A stretch of 64,000 bases of DNA from Sphingomonas sp. LC-1 (GTDB lineage Bacteria > Pseudomonadota > Alphaproteobacteria > Sphingomonadales > Sphingomonadaceae), in contig NZ_JANZXB010000004.1 in the NCBI RefSeq assembly GCF_025371035.1, forward strand, positions 62,001-126,000. Direction: 5' to 3'. Shown here in pieces: positions 25,241 through 34,660 of the stretch; the stretch's first letter is position 1; every line of letters starts with the position of its first letter. The notes under the pieces were generated by a model. That model was not told the DNA's origin and ran no database searches. It was given only the letters and a program-made list of their open reading frames with translations. The translations under genes and the position numbers were made by a program.

Positions 25241-26838
25241 CACATCCGGAACACCCCGAAGCGGGGCGCCTCCGCGATCGGTGCATTCAGGCACGCCTCC
25301 AGCGCCAGTCCCAGCACATCGCGCGTCTGTGCCGGGTCGATGATCCCGTCATCCCACAGCCGCGCGGTCGCGTACCAGGGATTGCCTTCGTCCTCATAAC
25401 GCTGGCGGATCGGGGCCTTGAACGCCTCCGCCTCGTCCGGCGTCCAGCTGTCTGCATCGCGGTGGACCGTCGCCAGCACGCTCGCCGCCTGTTCGCCGCC
25501 CATTACGCTGATCCGCGCATTGGGCCAGGTGAACAGGAAGCGCGGAGAATAGGCCCGCCCGCACATGCCGTAATTCCCCGCGCCGAAACTACCACCGATC
25601 AGCACGGTGATCTTGGGCACCTGCGCGGTCGCCACCGCCGTCACCAGCTTGGCGCCATGCTTGGCGATTCCTTCCGCCTCGTAACGGCCCCCGACCATGA
25701 AGCCGGAGATATTCTGAAGGAACAGCAAGGGGATACGCCGCTGGCAGGCCAGCTCGATGAAATGCGCGCCTTTCTGCGCACTCTCGGAAAAGAGCACGCC
25801 GTTATTCGCCAGGATGGCGACCGGCTTGCCGTGGATATGCGCGAAACCGCAGACCAGGCTCGCGCCGTACAGCGCCTTGAATTCGTGGAAGCGCGATCCG
25901 TCGACCAGCCGAGCGATGACCTCATGCACGTCATAAGGCGCCCGCACATCCTGGGGGATCAGGCCGTACAGCTCCTCGGCCGGATAAAGCGGTTCGTCGG
26001 CATCGGAGAGGTTCACCTCCGGCAGCATCTGCGGCGGCAGCGTCGCGACGATGTCGCGGACGATCGACAGGGCATGATCGTCATCCTGCGCGACATGGTC
26101 GACCACGCCCGACTTGCGGCCATGGGTGTCCGCGCCGCCCAGTTCCTCGGCAGAAATGACCTCGCCCGTCGCCGCCTTCACCAGCGGCGGCCCGGCTAGG
26201 AAGATCGTCCCCTGCCCGCGCACGATCACGGTCTCGTCCGACATGGCGGGGACATAGGCGCCGCCCGCCGTACAGCTGCCCATGACGCAGGCGATCTGAG
26301 GGATGCCCGCCGCCGACATCTGCGCCTGGTTGAAGAAAATGCGGCCGAAATGATCGCGGTCGGGAAACACCTCGGCCTGGTGCGGCAGGTTCGCGCCGCC
26401 GCTGTCGACAAGATAGATGCAGGGCAGCCGGTTCTCGAGCGCAATCTCCTGCGCGCGGAGGTGCTTCTTGACCGTCATCGGGTAATAGGTGCCGCCCTTC
26501 ACCGTCGCGTCATTGGCGACGATCATCACCTGCCGTCCATGGACCCGGCCGATCCCAGCAATCACCCCCGCACCCGGCACGGCGTCGTCATACAGGCCAT
26601 TGGCGGCAAGCTGGCCGATTTCCAGGAAGGGCGAGCCCGCATCGAGCAACTGTTCGGCGCGATCGCGCGGCAACAGCTTGCCCCGCGCGACGTGGCGTTC
26701 GCGCGACGCCTCGCTCCCGCCCAGCCCGGCGCGTGCAACGTCCTTCCGCAAGCGCTCGGCCAGCGCGCGGTTGTGATCGGCATTGGCGCGGAACGCCGCA
26801 TCGTCCCGTACGAGGCGCGAGGCGATCACCGCACCCAT
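25240..26838 (-). CDS. liuB: Methylcrotonyl-CoA carboxylase carboxyltransferase beta subunit
   Basis: A 532-residue carboxyltransferase with N- and C-terminal crotonase-like halves. Typical segments are [54 protein letters not shown] and [18 protein letters not shown]; these are characteristic of methylcrotonyl-CoA (or geranyl-CoA) carboxylase beta rather than propionyl-CoA carboxylase. With LiuD it converts 3-methylcrotonyl-CoA to 3-methylglutaconyl-CoA. It follows the isovaleryl-CoA dehydrogenase gene after 16 bp. Confidence 0.95.
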   Translation of the reverse strand: MGAVIASRLVRDDAAFRANADHNRALAERLRKDVARAGLGGSEASRERHVARGKLLPRDRAEQLLDAGSPFLEIGQLAANGLYDDAVPGAGVIAGIGRVHGRQVMIVANDATVKGGTYYPMTVKKHLRAQEIALENRLPCIYLVDSGGANLPHQAEVFPDRDHFGRIFFNQAQMSAAGIPQIACVMGSCTAGGAYVPAMSDETVIVRGQGTIFLAGPPLVKAATGEVISAEELGGADTHGRKSGVVDHVAQDDDHALSIVRDIVATLPPQMLPEVNLSDADEPLYPAEELYGLIPQDVRAPYDVHEVIARLVDGSRFHEFKALYGASLVCGFAHIHGKPVAILANNGVLFSESAQKGAHFIELACQRRIPLLFLQNISGFMVGGRYEAEGIAKHGAKLVTAVATAQVPKITVLIGGSFGAGNYGMCGRAYSPRFLFTWPNARISVMGGEQAASVLATVHRDADSWTPDEAEAFKAPIRQRYEDEGNPWYATARLWDDGIIDPAQTRDVLGLALEACLNAPIAEAPRFGVFRM

Positions 26839-26854
26839 GTTTCGCTCCCCATGC

Positions 26855-28021
26855 TCATTGCGCCACCTTTTCGAGCTTGCCGATCAGTTCGCGGCCGATC
26901 AGCATCCGGCGGATTTCATTGGTCCCCGCCCCGATGTCGAGCAGCTTGGCATCGCGCGCGAAGCGTTCAACCGGCCAGTCCTTGGTATAACCCGCCCCGC
27001 CCAGCGCCTGGATCGCCTCCATCGCCACCTTCACCGCATTTTCGCTGGCCAGCAGGATCGCGCCCGCCGCGTCGAACCGCGTCGTCCGTCCGGCATCGCA
27101 ACTCCGCGCCACCGCATAGACATAGGCCCGCGCGGAATTGAGCGCGACGTACATGTCGGCGACCTTGGCCTGGATCAGCTGGAACTCGCCGATCGCGCGG
27201 CCGAACTGGCGCCGCTCGCGGACATAGGGCACGACCACGTCAAGGCACGCCTGCATGATGCCCAGCTGAATCCCCGCCAGCACCGCGCGTTCATAGTCGA
27301 GCCCGCTCATCAGCACGCCGACGCCGCCATTCACGGGCCCCATCACCTGCGCGTCCGACACGAAACAGTCGCTGAAGACCAGTTCGGCGGTCGGGCTGCC
27401 CCGCATGCCCATCTTGTCGATCTTCTGCCCGATCGCGAAGCCCGCCATGTCCTTTTCGATCAGGAAGGCGGTTATCCCCCGGCTGCCCTCGCCCGTCTTG
27501 GCATAGACGACCAAAGTGTCGGCATAGGGCGCGTTGGTGATCCAGAATTTGGTGCCGTTCAGCACCCAGCCGCCATCGGCCTTCACGGCCCGCAGCTTCA
27601 TCGAGACGACGTCCGACCCGGCCGACACTTCCGACATGGCCAGGCTGCCGACATGCTCGCCAGAGATCAGGCCGGGGAGGTATTTCGCCTTTTGCTCGGG
27701 GCTGCCCCAGCGGCGGATCTGGTTGACGCACAGATTGGAATGCGCACCATAGGACAGTCCGAGCGATGCCGAGGCGCGCGACACTTCCTCGATCGCGACG
27801 ACATGCTCCAGATAGCCCAGACCCAGCCCGCCATCAGCTTCGTCGACGGTGATGCCGTGCAGACCCAGCGCACCCATTTCGGGCCAGATGTCGCGCGGGA
27901 ACCAGTCCTCTGCGTCCATGCGCGCGGCCAGCGGGGCGATCCGGTCGGTGGCGAAACGGCGGGTCGCCTCACGGATCATGTCCGCACTCTCGCCGAGCGC
28001 GAAGTCGAAATCGTCGATCAT
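26855..28021 (-). CDS. liuA: Isovaleryl-CoA dehydrogenase
   Basis: A 388-residue acyl-CoA dehydrogenase. It contains [20 protein letters not shown] and [17 protein letters not shown] (FAD and substrate domains), and the signature [20 protein letters not shown] holding the catalytic Glu region of isovaleryl-CoA dehydrogenase. It oxidises isovaleryl-CoA to 3-methylcrotonyl-CoA in leucine breakdown. It is the first gene of the liu operon (liuA, liuB, barstar-like, liuD, maoC). GGAGAGG lies before the ATG, and symmetric CCGTTT/AAACGG elements lie in the upstream region. Confidence 0.95.
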   Translation of the reverse strand: MIDDFDFALGESADMIREATRRFATDRIAPLAARMDAEDWFPRDIWPEMGALGLHGITVDEADGGLGLGYLEHVVAIEEVSRASASLGLSYGAHSNLCVNQIRRWGSPEQKAKYLPGLISGEHVGSLAMSEVSAGSDVVSMKLRAVKADGGWVLNGTKFWITNAPYADTLVVYAKTGEGSRGITAFLIEKDMAGFAIGQKIDKMGMRGSPTAELVFSDCFVSDAQVMGPVNGGVGVLMSGLDYERAVLAGIQLGIMQACLDVVVPYVRERRQFGRAIGEFQLIQAKVADMYVALNSARAYVYAVARSCDAGRTTRFDAAGAILLASENAVKVAMEAIQALGGAGYTKDWPVERFARDAKLLDIGAGTNEIRRMLIGRELIGKLEKVAQ

Positions 28022-28032
28022 GTCCTCTCCAA

Positions 28033-28068
28033 AACGGCTCTTTGAGTCCGTTGCCCCGTTTTAAACGG
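28033..28068. promoter_or_regulatory. Inverted AACGG/CCGTT elements upstream of liuA
   Basis: AACGG (28033-28037) with CCGTT (28048-28052), and immediately beyond it the tighter dyad CCGTTT-T-AAACGG (28056-28068). Four half-sites of the same sequence within 36 bp of the liuA start suggest an operator for a dimeric repressor of the leucine operon. No regulator gene lies next to it. Confidence 0.5.
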
Positions 28069-28205
28069 AAATTACCCAAACGCGCAATCTTCGTTCCAAG
28101 CCGGAGGGCACATAACCGTGCGCGCGGATCGAATACGCGATCCAAACATTTGCAAGCTTATGCAAAAGCCGCCATGCATCAGGAACGAGAGGATTTATTG
28201 ACCTG

Positions 28206-30362
28206 ATGGCCACCCGCCCCGTTGCCACCGATCCAGGCCAGGATATCACCGCCTGCGATCGGGAACCTATCCATATACCCGGGGCGATACAGCCACATGG
28301 CCTGCTGCTGGTCGTTGACTCGGCGTCGGACCATATCGTCGCGGGTGCGGGTGCAATCGAGGAGCGGCTTGCCCCCGAATGGCTGGACCGCCCGCTCGCC
28401 GAAATCCTGGGCGATCATGTCGCGAATATGGTTGCTGCGATGCCGATCGGGCCCGGATCCATGGTCGCCGCCGTTTCCGTCGAGGGGCTGGGCGAAGCCT
28501 TTTCCGTCACCGCCCACCGCGTTGCGGGCGAGCGTGTCCTGATCGAGCTGGAACCCGGCATCGTCGATGCGCCATGGGGCCGGGGCAGTCCGCTGGCCTG
28601 GCTGGACGCGGCAGCCACCAGTTTCGAGCGGACGGGCGACCTGTCGATGCTGTTCGACCGGGCGGCGACGACGTTCCGACAGTTGACCGGGTTCGACCGG
28701 GTGATGATCTATCGCTTTCTGGACGAGGATGCCGGTCACGTCGTCGCGGAGGCGCGCGCACCCGAACTCCATTCCTTCCTGCATCATCATTTCCCCGCAT
28801 CGGACATTCCGAAACAGGCCCGTGCGCTTTACGTCCGCAACCGCACGCGCAGCATTCCCGATGTCGCCTATGTCCCCGCACCGCTCCGCCCTGCCGGGTT
28901 CGAGACGCTGGACCTGAGCGATGTCGCCTTGCGCAGCGTGTCGCCCATCCATCTGCGCTATCTGGCAAATATGGGTGTGGTCGCATCGGCGTCGATCTCG
29001 ATCGTCAAGGATGGGGTGTTGTGGGGGATGGTCGCCTGCCACCACCATAGCCCACGTCTCCTGTCCGCCGAGTTGCGCGCCGCCGCCGCCGCGCTCGCCA
29101 GCGGGCTGGCGCGTCAGATTCGCGGTCGCGAGGAAGCCGAGCTCTATCGCGAGCGGCTTCGCCTGCGCGCGGCGGAGGACGGCATCTTGCCGCGCATCAT
29201 CGGACTGGGCGACATCGTCCCCGCCATTCGCCGCCTGATGCCCGACATGATGACCATGCTGGGCGCGACCGGCTTCGCGATCGTCGAGAAGGGCAAGGTC
29301 CATGACCATGGCATCTGTCCGCCCGCACTGGCATCGCTGGACATCGCCCAGACGGTGACCACCCGTACCGGCGGCGAATTGTTCGTCACCCATGAGCTGT
29401 CGGAGGTGATGCCCGACACGGCACCCCTGGCCGCGAAGGCCAGCGGGCTGCTGGCGCTGCCGCTGGTCGATGGCGGAATCACGCTGCTGTGGTTCCGCGC
29501 CGAGCAGGTCGAGGAAGTCGAATGGGCGGGCAATCCGCACAAGTCGGTCGCGCTGACCCCGGATGCCACGCTGACCCCGCGTGCGTCGTTCGAGAGCTGG
29601 CGCGAGACGGTACGCGGCCGTTCGCGGCGCTGGACGATGGAGGAGGTCGAGTCCGCCCATCGCATCCGCCGCGCCCTGCATGAAGCGTCGCAGAACCATC
29701 GGCTGCGCGGACTGAACACCGCGCTGCAACGGACGCTGGACGACAAGGACGCACTCCTGGTGCAGAAGGACGTGCTGATGAAGGAGGTGGACCACCGCGT
29801 CCAGAACAGCCTTCAGCTCGTGTCCTCCTTCCTCGCGCTCCAGGCCAAGGCGGCGGGCGACCCACGCGTGCGCGAGCAGCTGAACGAGGCGCAGGCCCGG
29901 CTGTCGGCCGTCGCGCTGGTCCATCGGCGGCTCTACCGCGACGACCAGATCCAAACGGTCGACCTTGCCCGTTATCTGGAAGATCTGGTCGGCGACATGC
30001 GGCAATCCATGGGACGAGACTGGTCGGCGATGATGCGCCTGGATTTGACGCCGGTCCTTATGCCGACCGACCGCGCGATCAACCTCGGCCTGGTCACCAC
30101 CGAGCTGATCATCAACGCCACCAAATATGCCTATGACGGCGCGCCGGGGCCGGTGACGATCACGCTGGAGCAATATGGTCATCGTCTTCGCCTGATCGTC
30201 GCGGACGAGGGACGCGGCAAGGGGGATGACGAGGCCGATGACGGTCACGGCTTTGGCAGCCGGATGATGGCCGCGATGATGCAGCGCCTGTCGGGCACGA
30301 TCGAATATGACGACAACCGACCGGGCCTTCGCGCCATCGTGATCGCCCCGATCGCGGATTAA
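28206..30362 (+). CDS. bphP: Bacteriophytochrome sensor histidine kinase
   Basis: A 718-residue photoreceptor with PAS-GAF-PHY-kinase order. Cys17 in the N-terminal extension is at the biliverdin attachment position. The GAF domain has HHHFPASDIPKQAR (Asp200) and conserved His249 and His281. The PHY tongue motif PRASF is at 458-462. The output is a HisKA_2/HWE-type kinase with phospho-acceptor His530 (MKEVDHRVQNSLQLVS), N-box TTELIINATKYAY (Asn637) and a Gly-rich ATP lid. It should bind biliverdin and switch between red and far-red forms. No response regulator is adjacent. It converges on a heme oxygenase gene, the enzyme that makes its chromophore. Confidence 0.95.
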   Translation: MATRPVATDPGQDITACDREPIHIPGAIQPHGLLLVVDSASDHIVAGAGAIEERLAPEWLDRPLAEILGDHVANMVAAMPIGPGSMVAAVSVEGLGEAFSVTAHRVAGERVLIELEPGIVDAPWGRGSPLAWLDAAATSFERTGDLSMLFDRAATTFRQLTGFDRVMIYRFLDEDAGHVVAEARAPELHSFLHHHFPASDIPKQARALYVRNRTRSIPDVAYVPAPLRPAGFETLDLSDVALRSVSPIHLRYLANMGVVASASISIVKDGVLWGMVACHHHSPRLLSAELRAAAAALASGLARQIRGREEAELYRERLRLRAAEDGILPRIIGLGDIVPAIRRLMPDMMTMLGATGFAIVEKGKVHDHGICPPALASLDIAQTVTTRTGGELFVTHELSEVMPDTAPLAAKASGLLALPLVDGGITLLWFRAEQVEEVEWAGNPHKSVALTPDATLTPRASFESWRETVRGRSRRWTMEEVESAHRIRRALHEASQNHRLRGLNTALQRTLDDKDALLVQKDVLMKEVDHRVQNSLQLVSSFLALQAKAAGDPRVREQLNEAQARLSAVALVHRRLYRDDQIQTVDLARYLEDLVGDMRQSMGRDWSAMMRLDLTPVLMPTDRAINLGLVTTELIINATKYAYDGAPGPVTITLEQYGHRLRLIVADEGRGKGDDEADDGHGFGSRMMAAMMQRLSGTIEYDDNRPGLRAIVIAPIAD

Positions 30363-30408
30363 GGGGCGATCCGCGACACGGCGGGTGGCTCAGGACGGGT
30401 GGCGGGGG

Positions 30409-30918
30409 CTAGGCCGCCCGCCCGTATAATGCGAAGACGGTCGTCGCCGCCGCAACGGCACGGTTGATCCACGGATCGCCCATCGCTGCCGCATCCAGCG
30501 CATGGCGGAAATCGCGCCATTCCCCCGGGCCGAAAGTCGATTCGAGATAAGCCCTGGGGAGCCCCTCCCCCACTTGCCGGGCCAGCATCGCGCCGCCCAA
30601 CCGCGACCCTTCGGTGACGTACAGCGCTCCCCACCGCGCCGCCTCGTCCCCCGGCAGATCGATCGTCATCGGTTCGGGCATGTCCCGCCCCAACACCGCA
30701 AGGTCGGCCGCCAGCGCGTCCCGACGCGACCGCCATGGGAAGCCGACCTCATGCGCCGCCAGCCAGTCCTCGACCGCCGGAAGCGCGCGGGCGTGGGCGA
30801 TCAGGAAAGCCGTATAGCTTTCCCGATCGTCCAGCCGATATCGACCATAGGCGGCATCCACCGCCTCATGCGCGGGGCCGGTTCGCTCGCGCAGGACCAG
30901 CGACGCGGTGAAGTTCAC
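30409..30918 (-). CDS. bphO: Biliverdin-producing heme oxygenase (BphO-like)
   Basis: A 169-residue heme oxygenase of the short bacterial type. His17 in ERTGPAHEAVD is the probable proximal heme ligand, and ALYVTEGSRLGGAMLARQ matches the distal helix. It opens heme to biliverdin, CO and iron. The start is a GTG overlapping the upstream HAD gene's stop by 4 bp, so it is co-expressed with the pentose-phosphate cluster (gnd side), which would supply NADPH. The bacteriophytochrome gene ends 46 bp away on the other strand, making it the likely user of the biliverdin. Confidence 0.88.
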   Translation of the reverse strand: MNFTASLVLRERTGPAHEAVDAAYGRYRLDDRESYTAFLIAHARALPAVEDWLAAHEVGFPWRSRRDALAADLAVLGRDMPEPMTIDLPGDEAARWGALYVTEGSRLGGAMLARQVGEGLPRAYLESTFGPGEWRDFRHALDAAAMGDPWINRAVAAATTVFALYGRAA

Positions 30919-31661
30919 TTCAGGCAGGCGACGATCCCCGCAATGACCGCCAGCGTCTCTTCCGGATCGCGCACGCGCACCGTGTCGAGGCCCAGTTCCT
31001 TGGCGGGATAGTCGTTGCCACCGGGGAAGATCGCGTCGCCGATGAACATCATCGCATCCAGCGCAATGCCGCTGGCGTCATGCAGCTTCTTGAGACCATA
31101 AGCCTTGTCGACGCCCTCGCGGGTGATGTCGATCGAGGTCGCGCCGCCCATGTTGATCGACAGGCCCGGCAGGCGTTGCTTGAGGTCGGCCTGGATGACC
31201 TTGCGCTTCTCGAACTTGGGGTCCCAATGTTCCTTGGCGTCGATCGGCGCCTGCTGGCCGAGCGCGGAGAAGGTGATCTGGCTGCCGCGATCCTCGATCC
31301 GCTCGCCCCAGGTCTGCTCGGGCACGAAGCCGGTCGCCTCCAGCGAGGCGTCGAACGCCTCCAGGATCTTGGCCTTGGTCGCATCGTCGAACAGCTCGGC
31401 ATAGACCGGGGTCCATTGGCCGTCCTGATAGGTATAGAGCTTGGTGCCGGTCGTCGGCATCAGCCACAGCTTGGTGCGGTCGGCGCGCTCCGGAAGGCGG
31501 CTCGCCACCTGCTTGTCGAACTGCGGCCAGTCACCGCCCGAGATCACTGCGACATGCGCGACGTCGAGCAGGTCGGCCAGCGCCTCCCCCATCGGCTCGC
31601 CCAAGGGCTGTTTGCTTTCGGCCAGCGTACCGTCGAGGTCGAACGCAACCAGTTGCTTCAT
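30915..31661 (-). CDS. HAD-IIB family phosphatase, phosphomannomutase-like
   Basis: A 248-residue haloacid-dehalogenase superfamily protein. Motif I is FDLDGTLAES (Asp8, Asp10), and the C-terminal GDAIFPGGNDYPAKELG resembles the corresponding region of eukaryotic-type phosphomannomutases more than the usual GDxxND of Cof phosphatases. It may therefore be a sugar-phosphate phosphatase or a phosphohexomutase. It sits between a second HAD gene and heme oxygenase, overlapping each by 4 bp, in the gnd operon. The substrate is not predictable from sequence. Confidence 0.85.
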   Translation of the reverse strand: MKQLVAFDLDGTLAESKQPLGEPMGEALADLLDVAHVAVISGGDWPQFDKQVASRLPERADRTKLWLMPTTGTKLYTYQDGQWTPVYAELFDDATKAKILEAFDASLEATGFVPEQTWGERIEDRGSQITFSALGQQAPIDAKEHWDPKFEKRKVIQADLKQRLPGLSINMGGATSIDITREGVDKAYGLKKLHDASGIALDAMMFIGDAIFPGGNDYPAKELGLDTVRVRDPEETLAVIAGIVACLK

Positions 31662-32479
31662 GAAGCGACTCCAATTCGGGGAAAGATGATGGTGTCGATG
31701 GCATAGGCTACGCCATCGTCTGCATTGGAACGGGTGTGTACCGAAATCTGTTCCCTGACCGCATCCGGCGCATTCGCCATCACGATCGGCAGGCCCGCGC
31801 GGGTCAGCATGGGAAGGTCGTTGGCCTGATCGCCCAGCACCGCCACCTCGTCCAGCGACACGCCGAACGCCTTGGCCAGGGTCGCCACGCCGTCGCCCTT
31901 ATTGGCCTCAAGCGCGGTCACGTCGAGATAATAGGTCTGCGACTGGGCGATGGTCGCCGCCGACCCGTGCGCCGCGTTGGCCTGTTCATGCAGACCGCGC
32001 AGCAACTTGGCATCGTCGCTGACCAGGGTGATTTTGTCGACCTTGTCGATCAGCGCGGAAAAGTCCTGCGCGATGACCGGCTCCTGCGACGAAGCCTTGC
32101 GCTCGTGATCGACATGGGTCCCCTCACCGCTGCTGGCATACCAGCGATCGTCGGCGAAGACCCAGATGGCGACGGGGTGGTCCGCCGCCATCGCCAGCAC
32201 GTCCTTTACGACATCAACCGGCACGCGGAACCGAGCATCGATGCCGCCATCGCGGCGGAACACCGTCCCGCCATTGAACGCGCCGATCGGTGCATCGATG
32301 GCCAGTTCGTCGGCCAGCCATCCCAGCCCCGAACGAGGCCGGGCGCTGATGATGGTGAAGCCGACCCCCGCCGCCTCCAGCCGCTTGACGGCGGCAATGG
32401 TGGCGGCGCGCAGCTTCTTGTCGGGGTCGACGAGCGTGCCGTCGACGTCCGACACGACAAGCCGGATCGGCAGGCTCAT
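31658..32479 (-). CDS. Cof-type HAD-IIB phosphatase
   Basis: A 273-residue Cof-like HAD hydrolase. The motifs are [13 protein letters not shown] (Asp11, Asp13), IISARPRSG, and [13 protein letters not shown] with the metal-binding Asp pair. Family members dephosphorylate sugar phosphates, flavin precursors or pyridoxal phosphate. It overlaps the gnd stop by 4 bp and the next HAD gene by 4 bp, so it probably acts on pentose-phosphate-pathway intermediates or removes side products (inference). Confidence 0.9.
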   Translation of the reverse strand: MSLPIRLVVSDVDGTLVDPDKKLRAATIAAVKRLEAAGVGFTIISARPRSGLGWLADELAIDAPIGAFNGGTVFRRDGGIDARFRVPVDVVKDVLAMAADHPVAIWVFADDRWYASSGEGTHVDHERKASSQEPVIAQDFSALIDKVDKITLVSDDAKLLRGLHEQANAAHGSAATIAQSQTYYLDVTALEANKGDGVATLAKAFGVSLDEVAVLGDQANDLPMLTRAGLPIVMANAPDAVREQISVHTRSNADDGVAYAIDTIIFPRIGVAS

Positions 32480-33459
32480 TGCGGGATTTCGGTATGGCCG
32501 CCAAAGCCGAAGCGCATCGCCGACAGCACCTTGTCGCCATAGGTATGATCGATCCGGCTGCGATAACGCGCGAAGAGCGAGGCGGTCAGGACGTTGGCCG
32601 GGACCTTCTCCTCCATCGCCGCGTCGATCGTCCACTGGCCCTCGCCCGAATCGGCGACATGGCCAGAGAACTGCTCGAGCATCTCGTCCTTGGCCAGCGC
32701 GATCGCGGTCAGGTCGAGCAGCCAGGACGAGATCACGCTGCCGCGACGCCAGACCTCGGCGATGTCGGTCAGGTTCAGGTCGAAACGCTCGTCCTCGGGC
32801 AGCTTGTCGCTGTTCTTCGACTTCAGAATGTCGAAGCCCTCGGCATAGGCCTGCATCAGGCCATACTCGATGCCGTTGTGGATCATCTTGACGAAGTGAC
32901 CGGCACCGGCGGGACCCGCATGGATATAGCCCTTCTCGGCGCGCTGATCGACCTTCTCGGCGATGCGGCCCGGTGTGCGGACGATATCGCCCAGCCCCGG
33001 CGCCAGCGCGTCGAAGATCGGGTCGAGATGGTCGACCGTTTCCTTGTCGCCGCCGATCATCATGCAATAGCCGCGCTCCAGGCCCCAGACGCCGCCCGAG
33101 GTGCCGACATCGACATAATGGATGCCCTGTTCGGCCAGCGACTTGGCGCGGCGAATGTCGTCCTTGTAAAAGCTGTTGCCGCCGTCGATCACGACGTCGC
33201 CGTCCTTGGCCAGCTTGGCGATTTCCGCGATCGTGTCCTCGGTCGGGCCGCCGGCGGGCAGCATCACCCACCAGATCGCCTTGTCGGCGAGCTTGGTGGC
33301 CATGTCCTCAAGCCCCGTGGCTGCTTCCGCGCCGTCCTTGGCGAGCGCCTGCACCGCCTCGTCGCTGCGATCCCAGGCCACAACCTGATGCCCAGCCTGC
33401 ATCAGGCGACGCGCGATATTGCCACCCATGCGGCCGAGGCCGACCAGACCGATCTTCAT
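32476..33459 (-). CDS. gnd: 6-phosphogluconate dehydrogenase, decarboxylating (short form)
   Basis: A 327-residue enzyme of the short 6PGDH class (YqeC/GntZ-like) rather than the 470-residue form. The Rossmann motif [16 protein letters not shown] is at the N-terminus, followed by [30 protein letters not shown] and [19 protein letters not shown] with the catalytic Lys and Asn. It oxidises 6-phosphogluconate to ribulose 5-phosphate and CO2; short forms often use NAD rather than NADP (family knowledge). GGAG precedes the ATG at 33459. A terminator hairpin separates it from tal upstream. Confidence 0.93.
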   Translation of the reverse strand: MKIGLVGLGRMGGNIARRLMQAGHQVVAWDRSDEAVQALAKDGAEAATGLEDMATKLADKAIWWVMLPAGGPTEDTIAEIAKLAKDGDVVIDGGNSFYKDDIRRAKSLAEQGIHYVDVGTSGGVWGLERGYCMMIGGDKETVDHLDPIFDALAPGLGDIVRTPGRIAEKVDQRAEKGYIHAGPAGAGHFVKMIHNGIEYGLMQAYAEGFDILKSKNSDKLPEDERFDLNLTDIAEVWRRGSVISSWLLDLTAIALAKDEMLEQFSGHVADSGEGQWTIDAAMEEKVPANVLTASLFARYRSRIDHTYGDKVLSAMRFGFGGHTEIPQ

Positions 33460-33489
33460 TCGGAACTCCATTATGTTTTTGATGTCGTA

Positions 33490-33529
33490 GAAAGTGAAAG
33501 GCCCCCTTCCCGCCTTGGGAAGGGGGCCT
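33490..33529 (-). terminator. Terminator between tal and gnd
   Basis: A perfect 13-bp stem (33499-33511 with 33517-33529, loop of 5) followed on the minus strand by TTTCACTTTC. It lies 7 bp after the tal stop codon and would end or attenuate tkt-tal transcription before gnd. Confidence 0.8.
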
Positions 33530-33535
33530 GTCGGA

Positions 33536-34660
33536 TCAGGCCGCTTCGGGCTGCTTCTGCCCGATCGCGCCGAGCAGATCGTCGAACGCCTTGACGAAGG
33601 AGGCCACCCCCTCCGCGACCAGCGTGCCGGTCACGCCGTCCAGGTCCAGGCCCAACCGCTCGGCCTCGGCAAGCACGTGCTTCGCCTCGTCGGTATCGGC
33701 GGTCAGCGTCTCGGCCACCGTGCCATGGTCGCGGAAGGCGTCCATGGTCTTGGGCGGCATGGTGTTGACCGTGTCCGGCCCGATCAGCGTGTCGATATAG
33801 AGCGTGTCGGGGAAGGACGGGTCCTTGGTCCCGGTCGACGCCCAGAGCAGCCGCTGCGGCTGTGCGCCCTTGGCGGCCAGCGCCTGCCAGCGGTCGGACT
33901 TCAGGAAATCCAGATACCACTGATACGCCATCTTGGCGTTGGCGATCGCGACCTTGCCGCGCACGGCCTTCAGCGCATCCGCCTCGGCATCACCCGCCGC
34001 GACACGGTCATCGATCTTCTTGTCGATCGCCGAATCGATACGGCTGACGAAGAAACTGGCGACGCTGGCGATCCGGTAGATCGGCTGACCGGCCTTGACC
34101 CGCTCTTCCAGCCCGGCCGCATAGGCCTCGGCCACCTTGATATAGGCGGCCTTCGAGAAGAGCAGCGTGACGTTGACGTTGATCCCCTTGGCGATGGTCG
34201 CCGAGATCGCCGGTGCGCCCGCGTCGGTGCCGGGGATCTTGATCATCAGGTTGGGGCGGTCGACCGCGTGCCACAGCTTCTCGGCCTCGGCGATGGTCGC
34301 GTCGGTGTCGTCGGCGATATAGGGCGACACCTCCAGGCTGACATAGCCATCCTTGGCGTCGAGACGGTCATAGACGGGCTTCAACGTTTCCGCCGCCGCC
34401 TTGATGTCCTGAATCGCCAGATGCTCGTAACGGTCGATGGTCGCCGCGCCGGGGTTTTCCTTGTCGAACGCCGCCAGCGTGCCGTCATAGGCATCGCCAT
34501 GCCCCATCGCCTTTTCGAAGATCGACGGGTTGGAGGTGACGCCGGTCAGCCCGTCCTCGGCGACGAGCTTTTCCAAGCCCTTCGCCTCGAGGAACTTGCG
34601 ATCGACGAAATCGAGCCAGGGGGCGCAGCCCTTGGCGCCCAGTTCCGACAGCTTGCTCAT
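33536..34660 (-). CDS. tal: Transaldolase
   Basis: A 374-residue transaldolase of the longer bacterial type (TalB of enterics is about 316). The Schiff-base Lys lies in [12 protein letters not shown]; the N-terminal [13 protein letters not shown] and the later [16 protein letters not shown] segment are typical. It transfers dihydroxyacetone units between sedoheptulose 7-phosphate and glyceraldehyde 3-phosphate. The ATG at 34660 overlaps the tkt stop by one base (TGATG); an in-frame GTG just before it is possible. A strong terminator follows. Confidence 0.95.
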   Translation of the reverse strand: MSKLSELGAKGCAPWLDFVDRKFLEAKGLEKLVAEDGLTGVTSNPSIFEKAMGHGDAYDGTLAAFDKENPGAATIDRYEHLAIQDIKAAAETLKPVYDRLDAKDGYVSLEVSPYIADDTDATIAEAEKLWHAVDRPNLMIKIPGTDAGAPAISATIAKGINVNVTLLFSKAAYIKVAEAYAAGLEERVKAGQPIYRIASVASFFVSRIDSAIDKKIDDRVAAGDAEADALKAVRGKVAIANAKMAYQWYLDFLKSDRWQALAAKGAQPQRLLWASTGTKDPSFPDTLYIDTLIGPDTVNTMPPKTMDAFRDHGTVAETLTADTDEAKHVLAEAERLGLDLDGVTGTLVAEGVASFVKAFDDLLGAIGQKQPEAA

